64,000 nucleotides of DNA from contig NZ_QXML01000001.1 in assembly GCF_003583985.1 (NCBI RefSeq), positions 558,001 through 622,000 on the forward strand, read 5' to 3'. Every line of letters begins with the position of its first letter. Positions within the stretch are counted from its first letter, which is position 1. Position numbers and translations under genes: made by a program. The notes under the pieces are model-generated. The model worked only from the letters and a program-made list of their open reading frames with translations, was not told where the DNA came from and searched no databases. The stretch is from Algoriphagus lacus (GTDB taxonomy: Bacteria; Bacteroidota; Bacteroidia; Cytophagales; Cyclobacteriaceae). This document shows positions 1-7,422 of this stretch, piece by piece.

Positions 1-708
1 TTGCCCAACATAGTCTTCAGAGACATTAGCAACTTTGGCCAATACTTTATTGGACAAGTCTCCTCCGATATTTGATTTGATGAAATTAAACAGGTCAATG
101 AGACGTGGATCTTTGAAATAGGTTGAATTGGTGGAAAGTTCTTCCGTAAACAGTCTGTTTTTCAGAATGTGTCTTAGAAGTTCAATGACCAAAACCTCCG
201 TTTGTGCCTTCAGGGAGCGTTCTTTGCCAACATTACTCCCTTCCAGTTCTTTAATGATGTCTTCCACCAAGGCAGCGATCCGGTCATTGAAGCGGATGAT
301 AAAAGGAGGAATATCCAGCGAATTGAAAAAATTGACTACATCAAAAACCTTGGATTCAAACTGAATCAGAGAAATGCAATCTTCTTCGGTGATTTTGATG
401 TCCTTGAAACTGATGCTCTGAAGGTGTTTTCGCTTATTTTCTGCGAAAACTTCCATTTCCATCTCATTTTTTTTGGAGCCAGTCCCGAAAGTGATTTGAG
501 TTTTTTGAGCTTTTGGAATAAAAAGCACCTCTCCCTCATTGACCAATTCCTGATCCTCGCCAAACTTCAAAGTGCCATGATGAAGTAATATCAAGCTGTT
601 CTCGTTTTCCTCATAATTGAGAACGGTCACAGGCTTTTCAATCTTGAAATTATTCCCTTTCAAAAAACGTACGTGGACGGACTCAATGACTTTGTTGTAA
701 TAATCCAT
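1..708 (-). CDS. AraC family transcriptional regulator, C-terminus cut by window edge
   Basis: I read this frame directly from the reverse strand: ATG at 708, open for 236 codons to the window edge with no stop. The first ~130 residues look like a cupin-type sensor domain (LLHHGTLKFGEDQELVNEGE, then LFIPKAQKT). A helical linker follows, and the last visible residues (NKVLAKVANVSEDYVGQ) match the first helix-turn-helix of the AraC/XylS DNA-binding domain. The second HTH should lie outside the window. It is probably a cytoplasmic regulator of unknown targets. A terminator separates it from the acyl-CoA dehydrogenase gene upstream on the same strand. The family call is fairly sure; the effector is unknown. 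Confidence 0.8.
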   Translation of the reverse strand, partial: MDYYNKVIESVHVRFLKGNNFKIEKPVTVLNYEENENSLILLHHGTLKFGEDQELVNEGEVLFIPKAQKTQITFGTGSKKNEMEMEVFAENKRKHLQSISFKDIKITEEDCISLIQFESKVFDVVNFFNSLDIPPFIIRFNDRIAALVEDIIKELEGSNVGKERSLKAQTEVLVIELLRHILKNRLFTEELSTNSTYFKDPRLIDLFNFIKSNIGGDLSNKVLAKVANVSEDYVGQ

Positions 709-784
709 AATTGCAATTAAAAATAAAGATGTAAAAATATAACTTTTCCTAAGGGGAAACAGGAATATTTGATAATAGTTCTAT

Positions 785-824
785 TGAAAATAAAAAAAGG
801 GTATAATTTTTTGCAATTATACCC
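785..824 (-). terminator. Rho-independent terminator of acyl-CoA dehydrogenase gene
   Basis: A perfect 10-bp stem (799-808 with 815-824) has a 6-nt loop. On the minus strand it is followed by a run of seven T, then ATTTTC. It begins about 20 bases after the stop codon of the gene ending at 845. Confidence 0.85.
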
Positions 825-844
825 TGTTAATCGAATTCGTTAAC

Positions 845-1984
845 CTATTTGAGCAATGCTCTGGAAATTACGATTCGCTGAATTTCCGAAGTGCCTTCAT
901 AAATCTGGGTGATTTTGGCATCGCGCATGAGTCTTTCCACATGGTATTCTTTGACATATCCGTAGCCACCATGTACCTGAACCGCCTCCACAGTTACACC
1001 CATGGCCACCTCGGATGCGTACAGTTTTGCCATTGCAGAGGCGTGGGCATAATCCTCTCCCTGATCTTTTAGCCAGGCCGCTTTATAGACTAGAAGTCGC
1101 GCAGCTTCGATTTGAGTTGCCATGTCGGCAAGTTTAAACTGGATGGCCTGGTGTTGACTGATTGGCTTCCCAAAAGCTTTTCTCTCTTTGGAATAGGCTA
1201 AAGCTAATTCATAAGCACCTGAAGCAATTCCTAAGGCCTGAGCAGCAATTCCGATCCTTCCGCCATTCAGAGTTTCCATTGCATAGGTGAATCCAAATCC
1301 TTCTGCTCCGATTCGATTTTCCACAGGAACTTTTACATCTGTGAACATCAGGGAGTGGGTATCCGAACCTCTGATTCCCAGTTTATCCTCTTTTTTCCCG
1401 ATGATAAAACCCTCCCATCCTTTTTCCACTATAAATACAGAGATTCCTTTGTGCCCTTTGCTCGCATCAGTCTGGGCGATTACCAGGTAAATACTAGCCG
1501 AAGAACCATTGGTAATCCAGTTTTTTGTGCCATTCAAGAGGTAATGGTCACCGTGAAGCTCCGCTGAGGTTTTTTGTGAGGTGGCATCCGATCCAGCTTC
1601 GGGTTCAGAAAGGCAAAAAGCCCCAAGTACTTCTCCGCTTGCCAATCGGGTCAGGTACTTTTGTTTTTGTTCTTCAGTTCCATATTTCTCCAATCCCCAG
1701 CAAACCAGGGAATTGTTGACTGACATGGATACTGAAGCAGAGGCATCGATTTTCGACAATTCTTCCATGGCAATCGCATAGGAAATGGTGTCCATTCCGC
1801 CTCCATTGTATTTGGGGTCCACCATCATCCCCATGAAACCTAACTCTCCCATCTTCTTGATTTGTTCGTAGGGAAACTTGGCTTCGGTATCCCGTTCAAT
1901 CACACCGGGAAGCAATTCCGACTGAGCAAATTCTCTTGCTGCTTCCTGTACGGCCAAATGCTCTTCTGTCAATTGAAAATTCAT
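845..1984 (-). CDS. Acyl-CoA dehydrogenase
   Basis: A 379-residue FAD flavoenzyme that introduces the trans-2,3 double bond in acyl-CoA during fatty- or branched-acid oxidation. The family order is visible: helical N-terminal domain (LTEEHLAVQEAAREFAQ), middle beta domain with GAFCLSEPEAGSDA and NGTKNWITNG, and a C-terminal domain ending IYEGTSEIQRIVISRALLK, where the Glu of YEGTSE is the usual catalytic base. I chose ATG 1984 over the upstream in-frame ATG at 2113. The family normally begins MNFQLTEEH-like and is ~380 residues, and the extra 43 residues would overlap the upstream terminator and gene. It resembles short-chain or butyryl-CoA dehydrogenases; the exact chain length is not deducible. 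Confidence 0.93.
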   Translation of the reverse strand: MNFQLTEEHLAVQEAAREFAQSELLPGVIERDTEAKFPYEQIKKMGELGFMGMMVDPKYNGGGMDTISYAIAMEELSKIDASASVSMSVNNSLVCWGLEKYGTEEQKQKYLTRLASGEVLGAFCLSEPEAGSDATSQKTSAELHGDHYLLNGTKNWITNGSSASIYLVIAQTDASKGHKGISVFIVEKGWEGFIIGKKEDKLGIRGSDTHSLMFTDVKVPVENRIGAEGFGFTYAMETLNGGRIGIAAQALGIASGAYELALAYSKERKAFGKPISQHQAIQFKLADMATQIEAARLLVYKAAWLKDQGEDYAHASAMAKLYASEVAMGVTVEAVQVHGGYGYVKEYHVERLMRDAKITQIYEGTSEIQRIVISRALLK

Positions 1985-2029
1985 AGAGGTAGTAAAATTT
2001 TTGGGTTTAAATTCTGCGAGAAAATATAG

Positions 2030-2065
2030 CCCAAAAAAAGAAAAGGGGCAAAAACTTGCCCCTTT
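2030..2065 (-). terminator. Rho-independent terminator after the Zn-metallopeptidase gene
   Basis: A perfect 10-bp stem (2042-2051 with 2056-2065, core GGGGC/GCCCC) has a 4-nt loop. A T-rich tract follows on the minus strand. It ends the panC-panD-flippase-peptidase operon, whose last stop is at 2088. Confidence 0.85.
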
Positions 2066-2087
2066 CCGAATTTTATTTTGATCTGGA

Positions 2088-2774
2088 TCAATCGCGATTG
2101 CCGAAGAACACAAAAATGTAATAGGCTAATGTCGCCAATGAAGCCAATGCCGCAACTACATAAGTCATTGCTGCCCAATGCAAGGCGTCTTTAGACATGT
2201 CATATTCCGGACGAGTAACAATGTTTCGGCTTTGAACCCAAGCCAATGCTCTGTTCGAAGCGTCAAATTCAACTGGTAAGGTCACCAGAGTGAACAAGGT
2301 CATTACTGAGTATGAGCCTACTACTATATATCCGATGACAGGGTAGGGAAGTCCAAGTGCAAATCCTCCAAACAATGAGGCGATCAATACCACATTTAGG
2401 ATTTTACCTGAAATATTCTGTACAGGTACCATCGCTGAACGCATCTTTAGCCAAGTGTAAGCTGTTGCGTGCTGAACTGCGTGACCACATTCGTGAGCGG
2501 CTACCGCGGTAGCAGCTGCATTTCGACCGTAAAATACATCAGGGGAAAGATTCACGGTTTTGTTCATTGGGTTGTAATGGTCGGTCAGCTGACCTTCCAC
2601 ACAAACAACCTGTACATCATGGATATTATGGTCTGCCAGCATCAGTTTTGCGATCTCCGCACCGGAGAGGTTAGCTTGAAGAGCTGTTTGAGAATACTTT
2701 TTGAATTTGCTTTTCAATTTGCTGCTGACCACAAATCCAAGAATTGCAAATACGACGACGATTAGTATAATCAT
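2088..2774 (-). CDS. Membrane zinc metallopeptidase, YugP/Zn_peptidase_2 family
   Basis: A 228-residue protein with an N-terminal membrane anchor (residues ~1-20) and at least two C-terminal transmembrane segments. The zinc motif HECGHAVQHA lies near residue 95, preceded by the family signature around NLSPDVFYGRN. This fits the YugP-like family (PF04298), common in bacteria and of unknown substrate; a role in membrane protein turnover is inferred. It is the last gene of the run panC, panD, flippase-like protein, this gene, 37 bases after its neighbour, and is followed by a strong terminator. Confidence 0.85.
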   Translation of the reverse strand: MIILIVVVFAILGFVVSSKLKSKFKKYSQTALQANLSGAEIAKLMLADHNIHDVQVVCVEGQLTDHYNPMNKTVNLSPDVFYGRNAAATAVAAHECGHAVQHATAYTWLKMRSAMVPVQNISGKILNVVLIASLFGGFALGLPYPVIGYIVVGSYSVMTLFTLVTLPVEFDASNRALAWVQSRNIVTRPEYDMSKDALHWAAMTYVVAALASLATLAYYIFVFFGNRD

Positions 2775-2811
2775 GTTTTATTAAATTGTTTAATTGGGTT
2801 TGAATACGAAG

Positions 2812-3816
2812 TTATTGTTTGTCAGGTTTAATCCAAGCAGGAATTCTCGTCATGATAACCCAACTGATCAATCCTGCAAGAAGGACCAAGATTACCTGGG
2901 TTCCGTGAATGATTGCTGCGAAAATTTTCCCGTCAGGTTCTGATACTCCAAACTGGATCAAAATGTAAGCCACCAATGCGTGAAAGGTACCAATTCCCCC
3001 CTGGACGGGCGCAACCATGCCAATACTTCCCATAACCATCACCAAAAGAACTTGTCCAGGTGTCAAGTTGGCAGTACTTTGGATCCCAAGGGACACGGTG
3101 TACATAGTCATAAAGTAAATGACCCAAATCAAAATTGAACTTGCCCAAAAGCCGAAAGGATTTTTAAGTGTGGAGATACTTTTTAATCCTGATACAAGTT
3201 GGCGTCCAAAATTCTGGAGTTTATTAACCAGGCCGTGATTCCGAAATTTTTTGAATAAATAATAAACAAAAATCAAAAACACGGCTAATCCTCCTATTAA
3301 AATGGGGAGGTTTCTCAGCAGCTTTTCACCTATACCATCCAGATCTACCAATTGAACTGCCAAGGAAAGGAAAAGTTGATTTTCGATCAGGAAAGCAAGG
3401 AATATGGTCCCAATAAGGAAAAGTAAATCAATACTTCGCTCCAAAATAACCGTACCGAGAAGGTGACCGATCGAGATTCCGTTTGTTCTGGAGAGCACAC
3501 CGCATCTCGCTACCTCACCGGCTCTCGGCACCAATAAATTAGCCAGATATCCCACCATGACCGCGTGGTAGGCACGGTTTGCGGTTACTTTACTTCCTTC
3601 CTCTTCATTGATGAGCAAGGCCCATCTCCAACCTCTCAACCAAAATCCAAAAAGCGCTATGCCCAAAGAAAATAGAATCCAAAACCAGTTTGAAGATCTA
3701 AGCTGAGTCAGCAGACTTTCAATCTCAATGTCCTTGTATAAAAACCAAAAAATCCAGATCGCAATCACCAGTGAGGTTGCAACCTGGACTCCTTGTTTGA
3801 TTCTTGGGTTGAGCAT
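2812..3816 (-). CDS. Flippase-like lysylphosphatidylglycerol synthase TM domain protein
   Basis: A 334-residue polytopic inner-membrane protein with about eight hydrophobic segments. It shows the conserved features of the PF03706 family: LRGWRWALL near residue 60, GYLANLLVPRAGEVARCG near residue 92, and a late glycine-rich segment MVAPVQGGIGTFHALV. The family covers the flippase-like part of MprF and many stand-alone proteins of uncertain function. No soluble aminoacyltransferase domain is present, so it is not a full MprF. Its start overlaps the panD stop by one base (TAATG), indicating translational coupling to the pantothenate genes. Confidence 0.85.
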   Translation of the reverse strand: MLNPRIKQGVQVATSLVIAIWIFWFLYKDIEIESLLTQLRSSNWFWILFSLGIALFGFWLRGWRWALLINEEEGSKVTANRAYHAVMVGYLANLLVPRAGEVARCGVLSRTNGISIGHLLGTVILERSIDLLFLIGTIFLAFLIENQLFLSLAVQLVDLDGIGEKLLRNLPILIGGLAVFLIFVYYLFKKFRNHGLVNKLQNFGRQLVSGLKSISTLKNPFGFWASSILIWVIYFMTMYTVSLGIQSTANLTPGQVLLVMVMGSIGMVAPVQGGIGTFHALVAYILIQFGVSEPDGKIFAAIIHGTQVILVLLAGLISWVIMTRIPAWIKPDKQ

Positions 3817-4163
3817 TAGATTAACTTATTTCTCTCGTCGGGAAAGATAAGAACCGGTTTGTATTTTTTTGCTTCCTCCAGTTCCATTCCCGCATATGAA
3901 ATAATAATTACGATATCACCTACTGCTGCTTTTCTCGCAGCTGGGCCATTGAGGCATACCTGGCCACTGCCCCGTTCGCCTTTTATTACATACGTCTCGA
4001 GTCTTTCGCCATTGTTGACGTTAACTACTTGGACTTTCTCGTTTTCGATGAGTTGGGCAGCATCCATTAAGTCTTCGTCAATAGTAATTGATCCGACATA
4101 ATGGAGTTCCGCTTGGGTAATTTTTACCCGGTGGATTTTAGACTTTAAAACTTGGATTTGCAT
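3816..4163 (-). CDS. panD: Aspartate 1-decarboxylase
   Basis: A 115-residue pyruvoyl enzyme that converts L-aspartate to beta-alanine for pantothenate and CoA synthesis. The proenzyme self-cleaves between Gly24 and Ser25 in HYVGSITID to form the pyruvoyl group; that site is intact. [18 protein letters not shown] is the typical substrate-site region. It lies 25 bases after panC and overlaps the next gene by one base, so panC and panD supply beta-alanine and its condensation with pantoate in one operon. Length and motifs are normal for the family. Confidence 0.97.
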   Translation of the reverse strand: MQIQVLKSKIHRVKITQAELHYVGSITIDEDLMDAAQLIENEKVQVVNVNNGERLETYVIKGERGSGQVCLNGPAARKAAVGDIVIIISYAGMELEEAKKYKPVLIFPDERNKLI

Positions 4164-4188
4164 TGGTTTAGTTTTTTCGGCCGCGAAA

Positions 4189-5037
4189 TTAAGGAATTAC
4201 GGGCATGTTGTCGATCAAACGGATTTCGCCAATAAAAGCTGCCACGCAGATCGAAGATTTTCCATTTGGGTCAAATTGGGAATAGGATTGAAAAGATTCG
4301 GGATGGATCAATTCGAAGTATTCGAGTTTGGCCAATGGTGTTTTTTGAAATGCGACTTCAATTTGATTCCTGATTTCCAACCAGTTTTTGCCAGTCAAAA
4401 GATCGGATTTTGCTTTTTCCAAACTTTGAAAAAGAATCAATGCTTGCTTTCTTTCCTCTGGTTTGAGTCGCATGTTTCTGGAGGACATGGCCAATCCGTC
4501 AGCTTCTCGTCGGGTGGGAACGATCTCCAAGGAAAGGTCGAAGGAAAGATCACGAACCAGTCGTTTGATGATACCTACTTGCTGCAGGTCTTTTTGGCCA
4601 AAAAAAGCAACATGAGGGCGAATCAGGTGAAAGAGTTTGGATACCACAATACCTACTCCGTTGAAATGGCCAGGCCGGAATTGTCCTTCAAGCACTCGTT
4701 CCAAATCACCAAAATCAAATTTAAGATGGGTTTCCGTCGGATATATGGCATCCACAGAAGGAAGAAAAACATAATCAACACCTGCTTTTGCTAGCTTTTC
4801 CAGATCAGCATCCACTGTTACAGGGTATTTCGCAAAATCTTCCGGATTGTTAAACTGAGTTGGATTTACAAAAATTGAAACAACCGTCACGTCAGTCTGT
4901 GAGATGGACTTTTTCACCAAATCCAAATGTCCTTCATGAAGCGCTCCCATGGTGGGCACAAATCCAATTTGATGGGTATTTTGGAGGTGTTTGAGCCAGA
5001 GGGGGTTCCATTCGGCTCCGGTTCGGATTACCTTCAC
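4189..5037 (-). CDS. panC: Pantothenate synthetase
   Basis: A 282-residue cytoplasmic ligase joining pantoate and beta-alanine with ATP to give pantothenate. The nucleotide-binding HIGH-like signature is present in [16 protein letters not shown] near residue 28, followed by [35 protein letters not shown] and [17 protein letters not shown] are also conserved family blocks, as is SSRNMRL. It is the first gene of a minus-strand operon with panD. A promoter of Bacteroidota type lies 30-58 bases upstream. Confidence 0.97.
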   Translation of the reverse strand: MKVIRTGAEWNPLWLKHLQNTHQIGFVPTMGALHEGHLDLVKKSISQTDVTVVSIFVNPTQFNNPEDFAKYPVTVDADLEKLAKAGVDYVFLPSVDAIYPTETHLKFDFGDLERVLEGQFRPGHFNGVGIVVSKLFHLIRPHVAFFGQKDLQQVGIIKRLVRDLSFDLSLEIVPTRREADGLAMSSRNMRLKPEERKQALILFQSLEKAKSDLLTGKNWLEIRNQIEVAFQKTPLAKLEYFELIHPESFQSYSQFDPNGKSSICVAAFIGEIRLIDNMPVIP

Positions 5038-5066
5038 GGGAGGGCAGTATTTCGGGTAAATTGCGG

Positions 5067-5095
5067 CAAAAGTATATTAATATCCAGAAATACAA
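5067..5095 (-). promoter_or_regulatory. Bacteroidota-type promoter for the panC operon
   Basis: On the minus strand TACTTTTG (5067-5074) matches the -7 consensus TAnnTTTG. TTG at 5093-5095 lies 18 bases upstream, within the 17-23 spacing described for Bacteroidota. It stands 30 bases before the panC ATG and is divergent from the box at 5117. Confidence 0.6.
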
Positions 5096-5116
5096 TGCTG
5101 ATAGGCTTTTTTTATT

Positions 5117-5124
5117 TATCTTTG
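5117..5124 (+). promoter_or_regulatory. TAnnTTTG -7 box ahead of the GT5-like gene
   Basis: TATCTTTG matches the Bacteroidota -7 consensus and ends 37 bases before the ATG at 5162. I see no convincing -33 TTG at the right distance. Confidence 0.45.
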
Positions 5125-5161
5125 TGCCGTTGTTTATCACGATCATTAAAATCTCCTAAGC

Positions 5162-5974
5162 ATGTCCAAACTACGTATCCTCTACGTTGCCAGTGAAATC
5201 AACCCTTTCTTACAAACTTCAGAAGTAGCCAATTTCTTACGATCTCTTCCCCAAGCTATGCAAGAGCGTGGTATGGAGATTCGAATATTGGTGCCGAGAT
5301 TTGGACTGATCAACGAGCGAAAGAACCGATTGCATGAAGTAGTCAGACTCTCAGGAATCAATATCGCGGTAGGCGACGAGGAGAAGCCGCTTATTATTAA
5401 GGTGGCCTCAATTCCAAATGCAAAGCTTCAGGTTTACTTTATCGACAATGAGGATTATTTCCAGCGAAAGCATGTATTTCATGACAAGCAGCAGAAATTC
5501 TACGAAGACAATGATGAGCGCGCAATTTTCTTCTGCAAAGGGGTGATTGAAACTGTAAAGAAATTAGGATGGGCTCCAGATATCGTGCATTGCAACGATT
5601 GGATGACCTCGCTCATTCCGATGTACCTCAAAACGACTTACAAAAACGAGCCACTTTTTAAAGACACTAAAACCGTCTTTGCGATCTATAACAATGGATT
5701 TTCGCATACCTTTGGCGACGATTTGTTAAACAAGGTTAAGATGGTGGATATCGATGACACTATTTTGGCATCTTTGAAAAGCAAAGACTTTGCTGGCTTT
5801 ATCAAGATCGGAATGGAATATGCCGACATGGTGGTAAAAGGCTCAGAAGTCTCTGCAGAACTAAACCAACTCATTGAGGATTTCTCAAAAGACAAAAATT
5901 TTGAAATCAGTATTGAAGAAGAGCAGCAAGCTCATGACGAGCTTTATGGCATTTATACCAGCCTTGCGGGCTAA
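5162..5974 (+). CDS. Glycogen/starch synthase-like GT5 N-terminal domain protein
   Basis: A 270-residue protein matching only the N-terminal Rossmann domain of GT5 glycogen synthase: LRILYVASEINPFLQTSEV at the start, later FFCKGVIETVKKLGW and DIVHCNDWMTSLIPMYLK. Full GlgA is ~480 residues; the C-terminal GT-B domain is absent. The ADP-glucose-binding KTGGL loop expected after SEVAPF-like residues reads QTSEV here, so the catalytic lysine and glycines are missing. Ordinary glycogen synthesis is therefore doubtful. The pairing with panC (divergent) and a DUF4270 gene (overlapping downstream) is one I recall from other Bacteroidota, which would suggest a conserved but different role. Confidence 0.75.
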   Translation: MSKLRILYVASEINPFLQTSEVANFLRSLPQAMQERGMEIRILVPRFGLINERKNRLHEVVRLSGINIAVGDEEKPLIIKVASIPNAKLQVYFIDNEDYFQRKHVFHDKQQKFYEDNDERAIFFCKGVIETVKKLGWAPDIVHCNDWMTSLIPMYLKTTYKNEPLFKDTKTVFAIYNNGFSHTFGDDLLNKVKMVDIDDTILASLKSKDFAGFIKIGMEYADMVVKGSEVSAELNQLIEDFSKDKNFEISIEEEQQAHDELYGIYTSLAG

Positions 5975-7298
5975 ACTGGCCTTTTTGGCCTTACTTTCTA
6001 TTCCTTTTATCAGTTCATGCAGCGATCCGGCATCCGTCGGTCTCGAGTTAGCTCCTGGAAATAACCAAATTGGGGTTTTTTACAAAGAGTTTAATCTTGA
6101 TGCCCAAGTGGTTTTGTTGGATTCATTTAACACAGTCAACTCCGGTGTTTTAGTAGTAGGCAATGAGACTGATCCCTTCTTTGGGAAAACCGAAGGTACA
6201 GGTTATAGTAGATTGTATATTGACGTAACAAAGGATCGACCCTTGTCTACAGCTATTCTGGACTCCATGTTTTTTAATCTAGACGTAGTTAGTGTTAATG
6301 GATCCAATCTGGATAAGCCGAAAAAGTATACCGTGCACAAGTTGTCCGAACCACTTCTGGATACGCTCTATTACAATTTTGATGAGCTTACCTATGAAGC
6401 GTCTCCGATTGCAGAGGTGTCGTTCACTTTCAAAGACATCAGAGACACCGTATTGAGACTCCCGGTCTCGGAAGTTTTTCGGGAGGAACTTTTTGGAAAA
6501 CTTAAGAGGGGGAATGAATTTGACAATCTCTTTAATTTTAGAAGATATTTGCCCGGAGTTGCCGTAAAGGCGAAAGAAGGTGATGACGCAACAATTGGTG
6601 TATCGCTAGGTGGGAATACTGGTATTTCTGTGTTTTTCCATTACGAAGGGGATACCGTTTCCAAACGATATGACATCACGACTTTTTCCTCAAGGAGTTT
6701 CAACGGAATCAAGTCAGATCGATCAGGCACACCTACTCAAAACGTCACGGAATATGGAAAATCCTATGATGTTGGTTCTTTGGTAGGAATGAAATCAACT
6801 ATGGCGATGGCTATGAAAATTGATACCAGTCCGATTGATGAGTTTCTGGACACGTTAACCGGGGTTACTTTCAATCAGATCAATTTTGTCATGGGCGAAA
6901 TAGAGGCTCAGGATTCAACAAATACCCCGATTACAGGTATGGTGATGATTTTTGCAGATCAGCGTAATGAGCCTGTTACCAGTACAATCAACCAAGTACC
7001 GCTATATGTCCAAGGGGATGGGCAGCCTCAGGTAATCGAAGATAACAATGGGGATGAGGTGCCGAATAATACCTATGCCACTGCGGCGATTTTGAGATAT
7101 GGTACTGAAGAAAATGAATACAGAGCCGGTATTACTTCCCATGTGAATGCGATTTACCGCGGCCAACTTCAGCGCCAAGATTGGTTACTATACGCGTCAA
7201 CTCCACAGACTGGAGATGATTTCAAAAAATCACTTCGGCAATTTGTAGTAAATAAAAATAAAATCACTGTAAAAGTCCTCTATTCGAAATCAAGGTAA
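5946..7298 (+). CDS. DUF4270 domain lipoprotein
   Basis: About 450 residues, recognised as the Bacteroidota-specific DUF4270 family of unknown function. The start at 5946 (alternative 5934) gives a lipoprotein signal: basic start, hydrophobic core, lipobox ISSC then SDPASVGLEL. It is therefore an outer- or inner-membrane lipoprotein facing the envelope. The body is rich in beta-strand-like segments without catalytic motifs. The start lies inside the end of the GT5-like gene (overlap ~29 bases), implying coupled translation. A strong terminator follows at 7327. Confidence 0.8.
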   Translation: MAFIPALRAKLAFLALLSIPFISSCSDPASVGLELAPGNNQIGVFYKEFNLDAQVVLLDSFNTVNSGVLVVGNETDPFFGKTEGTGYSRLYIDVTKDRPLSTAILDSMFFNLDVVSVNGSNLDKPKKYTVHKLSEPLLDTLYYNFDELTYEASPIAEVSFTFKDIRDTVLRLPVSEVFREELFGKLKRGNEFDNLFNFRRYLPGVAVKAKEGDDATIGVSLGGNTGISVFFHYEGDTVSKRYDITTFSSRSFNGIKSDRSGTPTQNVTEYGKSYDVGSLVGMKSTMAMAMKIDTSPIDEFLDTLTGVTFNQINFVMGEIEAQDSTNTPITGMVMIFADQRNEPVTSTINQVPLYVQGDGQPQVIEDNNGDEVPNNTYATAAILRYGTEENEYRAGITSHVNAIYRGQLQRQDWLLYASTPQTGDDFKKSLRQFVVNKNKITVKVLYSKSR

Positions 7299-7326
7299 AT
7301 TCAATCGATTTCGAAGAAGTCATACT

Positions 7327-7366
7327 AATCCACTTTTCGTTTTTAGAAAAGTGGATTATTTTTTTT
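7327..7366 (+). terminator. Rho-independent terminator after the DUF4270 gene
   Basis: A perfect 12-bp stem (7327-7338 with 7346-7357) has a 7-nt loop and is followed by a T tract at 7359-7366. It ends the GT5-like/DUF4270 operon before glmS. Confidence 0.9.
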
Positions 7367-7422
7367 GGCACGAAAGGTGTTTCTTTGTGGAAGTACTAAC
7401 CAACTTTTAAGAATTTTTATTT

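Noticed and set aside
128..588. Overlapping plus-strand ORFs in the first 600 bases
   Set aside because: The minus-strand AraC-type frame is open from 708 to the window edge and matches a known family, so these are shadows.
2469..2765. Plus-strand ORF of 98 codons opposite the Zn-metallopeptidase gene
   Set aside because: It is antisense to a clear family member, has no recognisable domain and an unnatural composition.
4276..4794. Plus-strand ORF of 172 codons opposite panC
   Set aside because: panC is fully conserved on the other strand; the opposite frame shows no family similarity.
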